From DASQPR01 sp963727415 (lineage in GTDB: Bacteria; Actinomycetota; Actinomycetes; Mycobacteriales; Micromonosporaceae), in NCBI GenBank assembly GCA_963727415.1, contig CAVSGF010000002.1, forward strand, positions 1,116,001 to 1,180,000: a stretch of DNA of 64,000 bases, in the 5' to 3' direction. Below the pieces are notes generated by a model that saw nothing but the letters and a program-made list of their open reading frames with translations, did not search any database and was not told where the DNA came from. Below, piece after piece: positions 63,801 through 64,000 of this stretch. Every line of letters begins with the position of its first letter. The first letter of the stretch is position 1. Position numbers and translations under genes: made by a program.

Positions 63801-64000
63801 CCAGGTAGGTGGAGAACGCCAGGAAGGTGCCGAGCGAGATGCTGCCGTGCACGGCGAGATAGCCGCCGAGCGCGAGCACGCCGACCTGACCCATCGCCGG
63901 GACCGCCTGCAGTGCCGGGTTGTAGATGGCGGTGAGCTTGGCGGCGCGCACCCGGGACCCGAACAGCAGCTTGGCAACCCGGTCCAGCTTGTTGAGTTCC
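60882..64000 (-). pseudogene. Four-domain ABC exporter (TMD-NBD-TMD-NBD fusion), seven frameshifts, start beyond window
   Basis: The minus-strand gene enters at the right edge and encodes a permease domain end (LALGGYLAVHGSISLGTFLAF). NBD1 follows (Walker A GTSGSGKS, LTLSGGQRQR signature, then LVLDDATSAVD in another frame). A linker, the second six-helix permease (LLLAFFLVALDAMATLALPVLI, YEREMSGRIMTRMTTDVDAF) and NBD2 (VGQTGAGKS, NLSAGQRQLLALARAQLV, LIMDEATAALD) complete it. All parts are present and conserved, but in shifted frames. Breaks, all +1, lie near 63196-63203, 61896-61903, 61711-61722, 61627-61634, 61586-61592, 61238-61245 and 61146-61158. Such fused exporters are lipid- or drug-type pumps of actinomycetes. 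Either sequence error or gene decay. Confidence 0.82.

Overview
The window is about 70% GC DNA with GTG/TTG starts, overlapping ATGA gene junctions and typical actinomycete families (DUF222/HNH, UBP zinc finger, DUF998, DUF6343, DUF6325, F420-type luciferase-like oxidoreductases, Nur- and HspR-type operators). It comes from the chromosome of a free-living, probably saprophytic member of the Actinomycetota. No rRNA or tRNA gene is visible, and I cannot name the genus from the sequence alone.

Layout. 0-9.7 kb: the tail of a TetR regulator coupled to a crotonase; a secreted beta-helix protein; a GH3 beta-glucosidase and a gluconokinase; a nickel/cobalt permease behind a good Nur-box candidate; an IS982-type element that has replaced the 5' half of an SDR gene. 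9.9-16.6 kb: mostly single enzymes (SDR, cysteine hydrolase, LLM oxidoreductase, dimethylarginine-type hydrolase, an atypical EPSP synthase, GNAT). 16.7-22.8 kb: a minus-strand redox-signalling operon reading response regulator-thioredoxin reductase fusion, cNMP-domain histidine kinase, UBP zinc finger, FUSC transporter. 23.2-28 kb: a glyoxalase-fold protein with a histidine-rich tail coupled to a Nudix hydrolase, a methyltransferase carrying an in-frame tandem repeat, and a DUF222 protein. 28.2-32.7 kb: a glucuronate operon (uxaC, fructuronate reductase, manD) followed by an orphan gene bracketed by a 30-bp duplication of the manD 3' end. 33-45 kb: an antiporter, then a six-gene minus-strand respiratory operon ndh-zwf-GH15-GMC oxidoreductase-cydA-cydB. 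45-64 kb: alkB, lon behind a HAIR operator, a GT-C membrane enzyme, an epimerase, a D-amino-acid oxidase-like protein, a Sua5/YrdC protein, a receptor-type Ser/Thr kinase, LLM, SMP-30 and P-loop kinase genes, CorA, and a four-domain ABC exporter running off the right edge.

Three features recur. First, short tandem duplications are very frequent. At several gene ends the duplicated unit contains the stop codon of the neighbouring gene. Unit lengths are multiples of 3 inside coding sequence and mostly not outside it. Second, several dissimilar 50-85-bp palindrome-ended elements sit between genes. Third, reading-frame breaks are concentrated in two genes (four in the response regulator-reductase, seven in the ABC exporter), with one more in a small membrane protein. 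Almost all are +1, which points to local sequence error or recent decay.

Physiologically the genes fit plant-matter breakdown (GH3, GH15, beta-helix protein, uronate and gluconate catabolism) feeding NADPH production and an oxidase-terminated respiratory chain, with stress functions (Lon, AlkB, redox two-component system) alongside.
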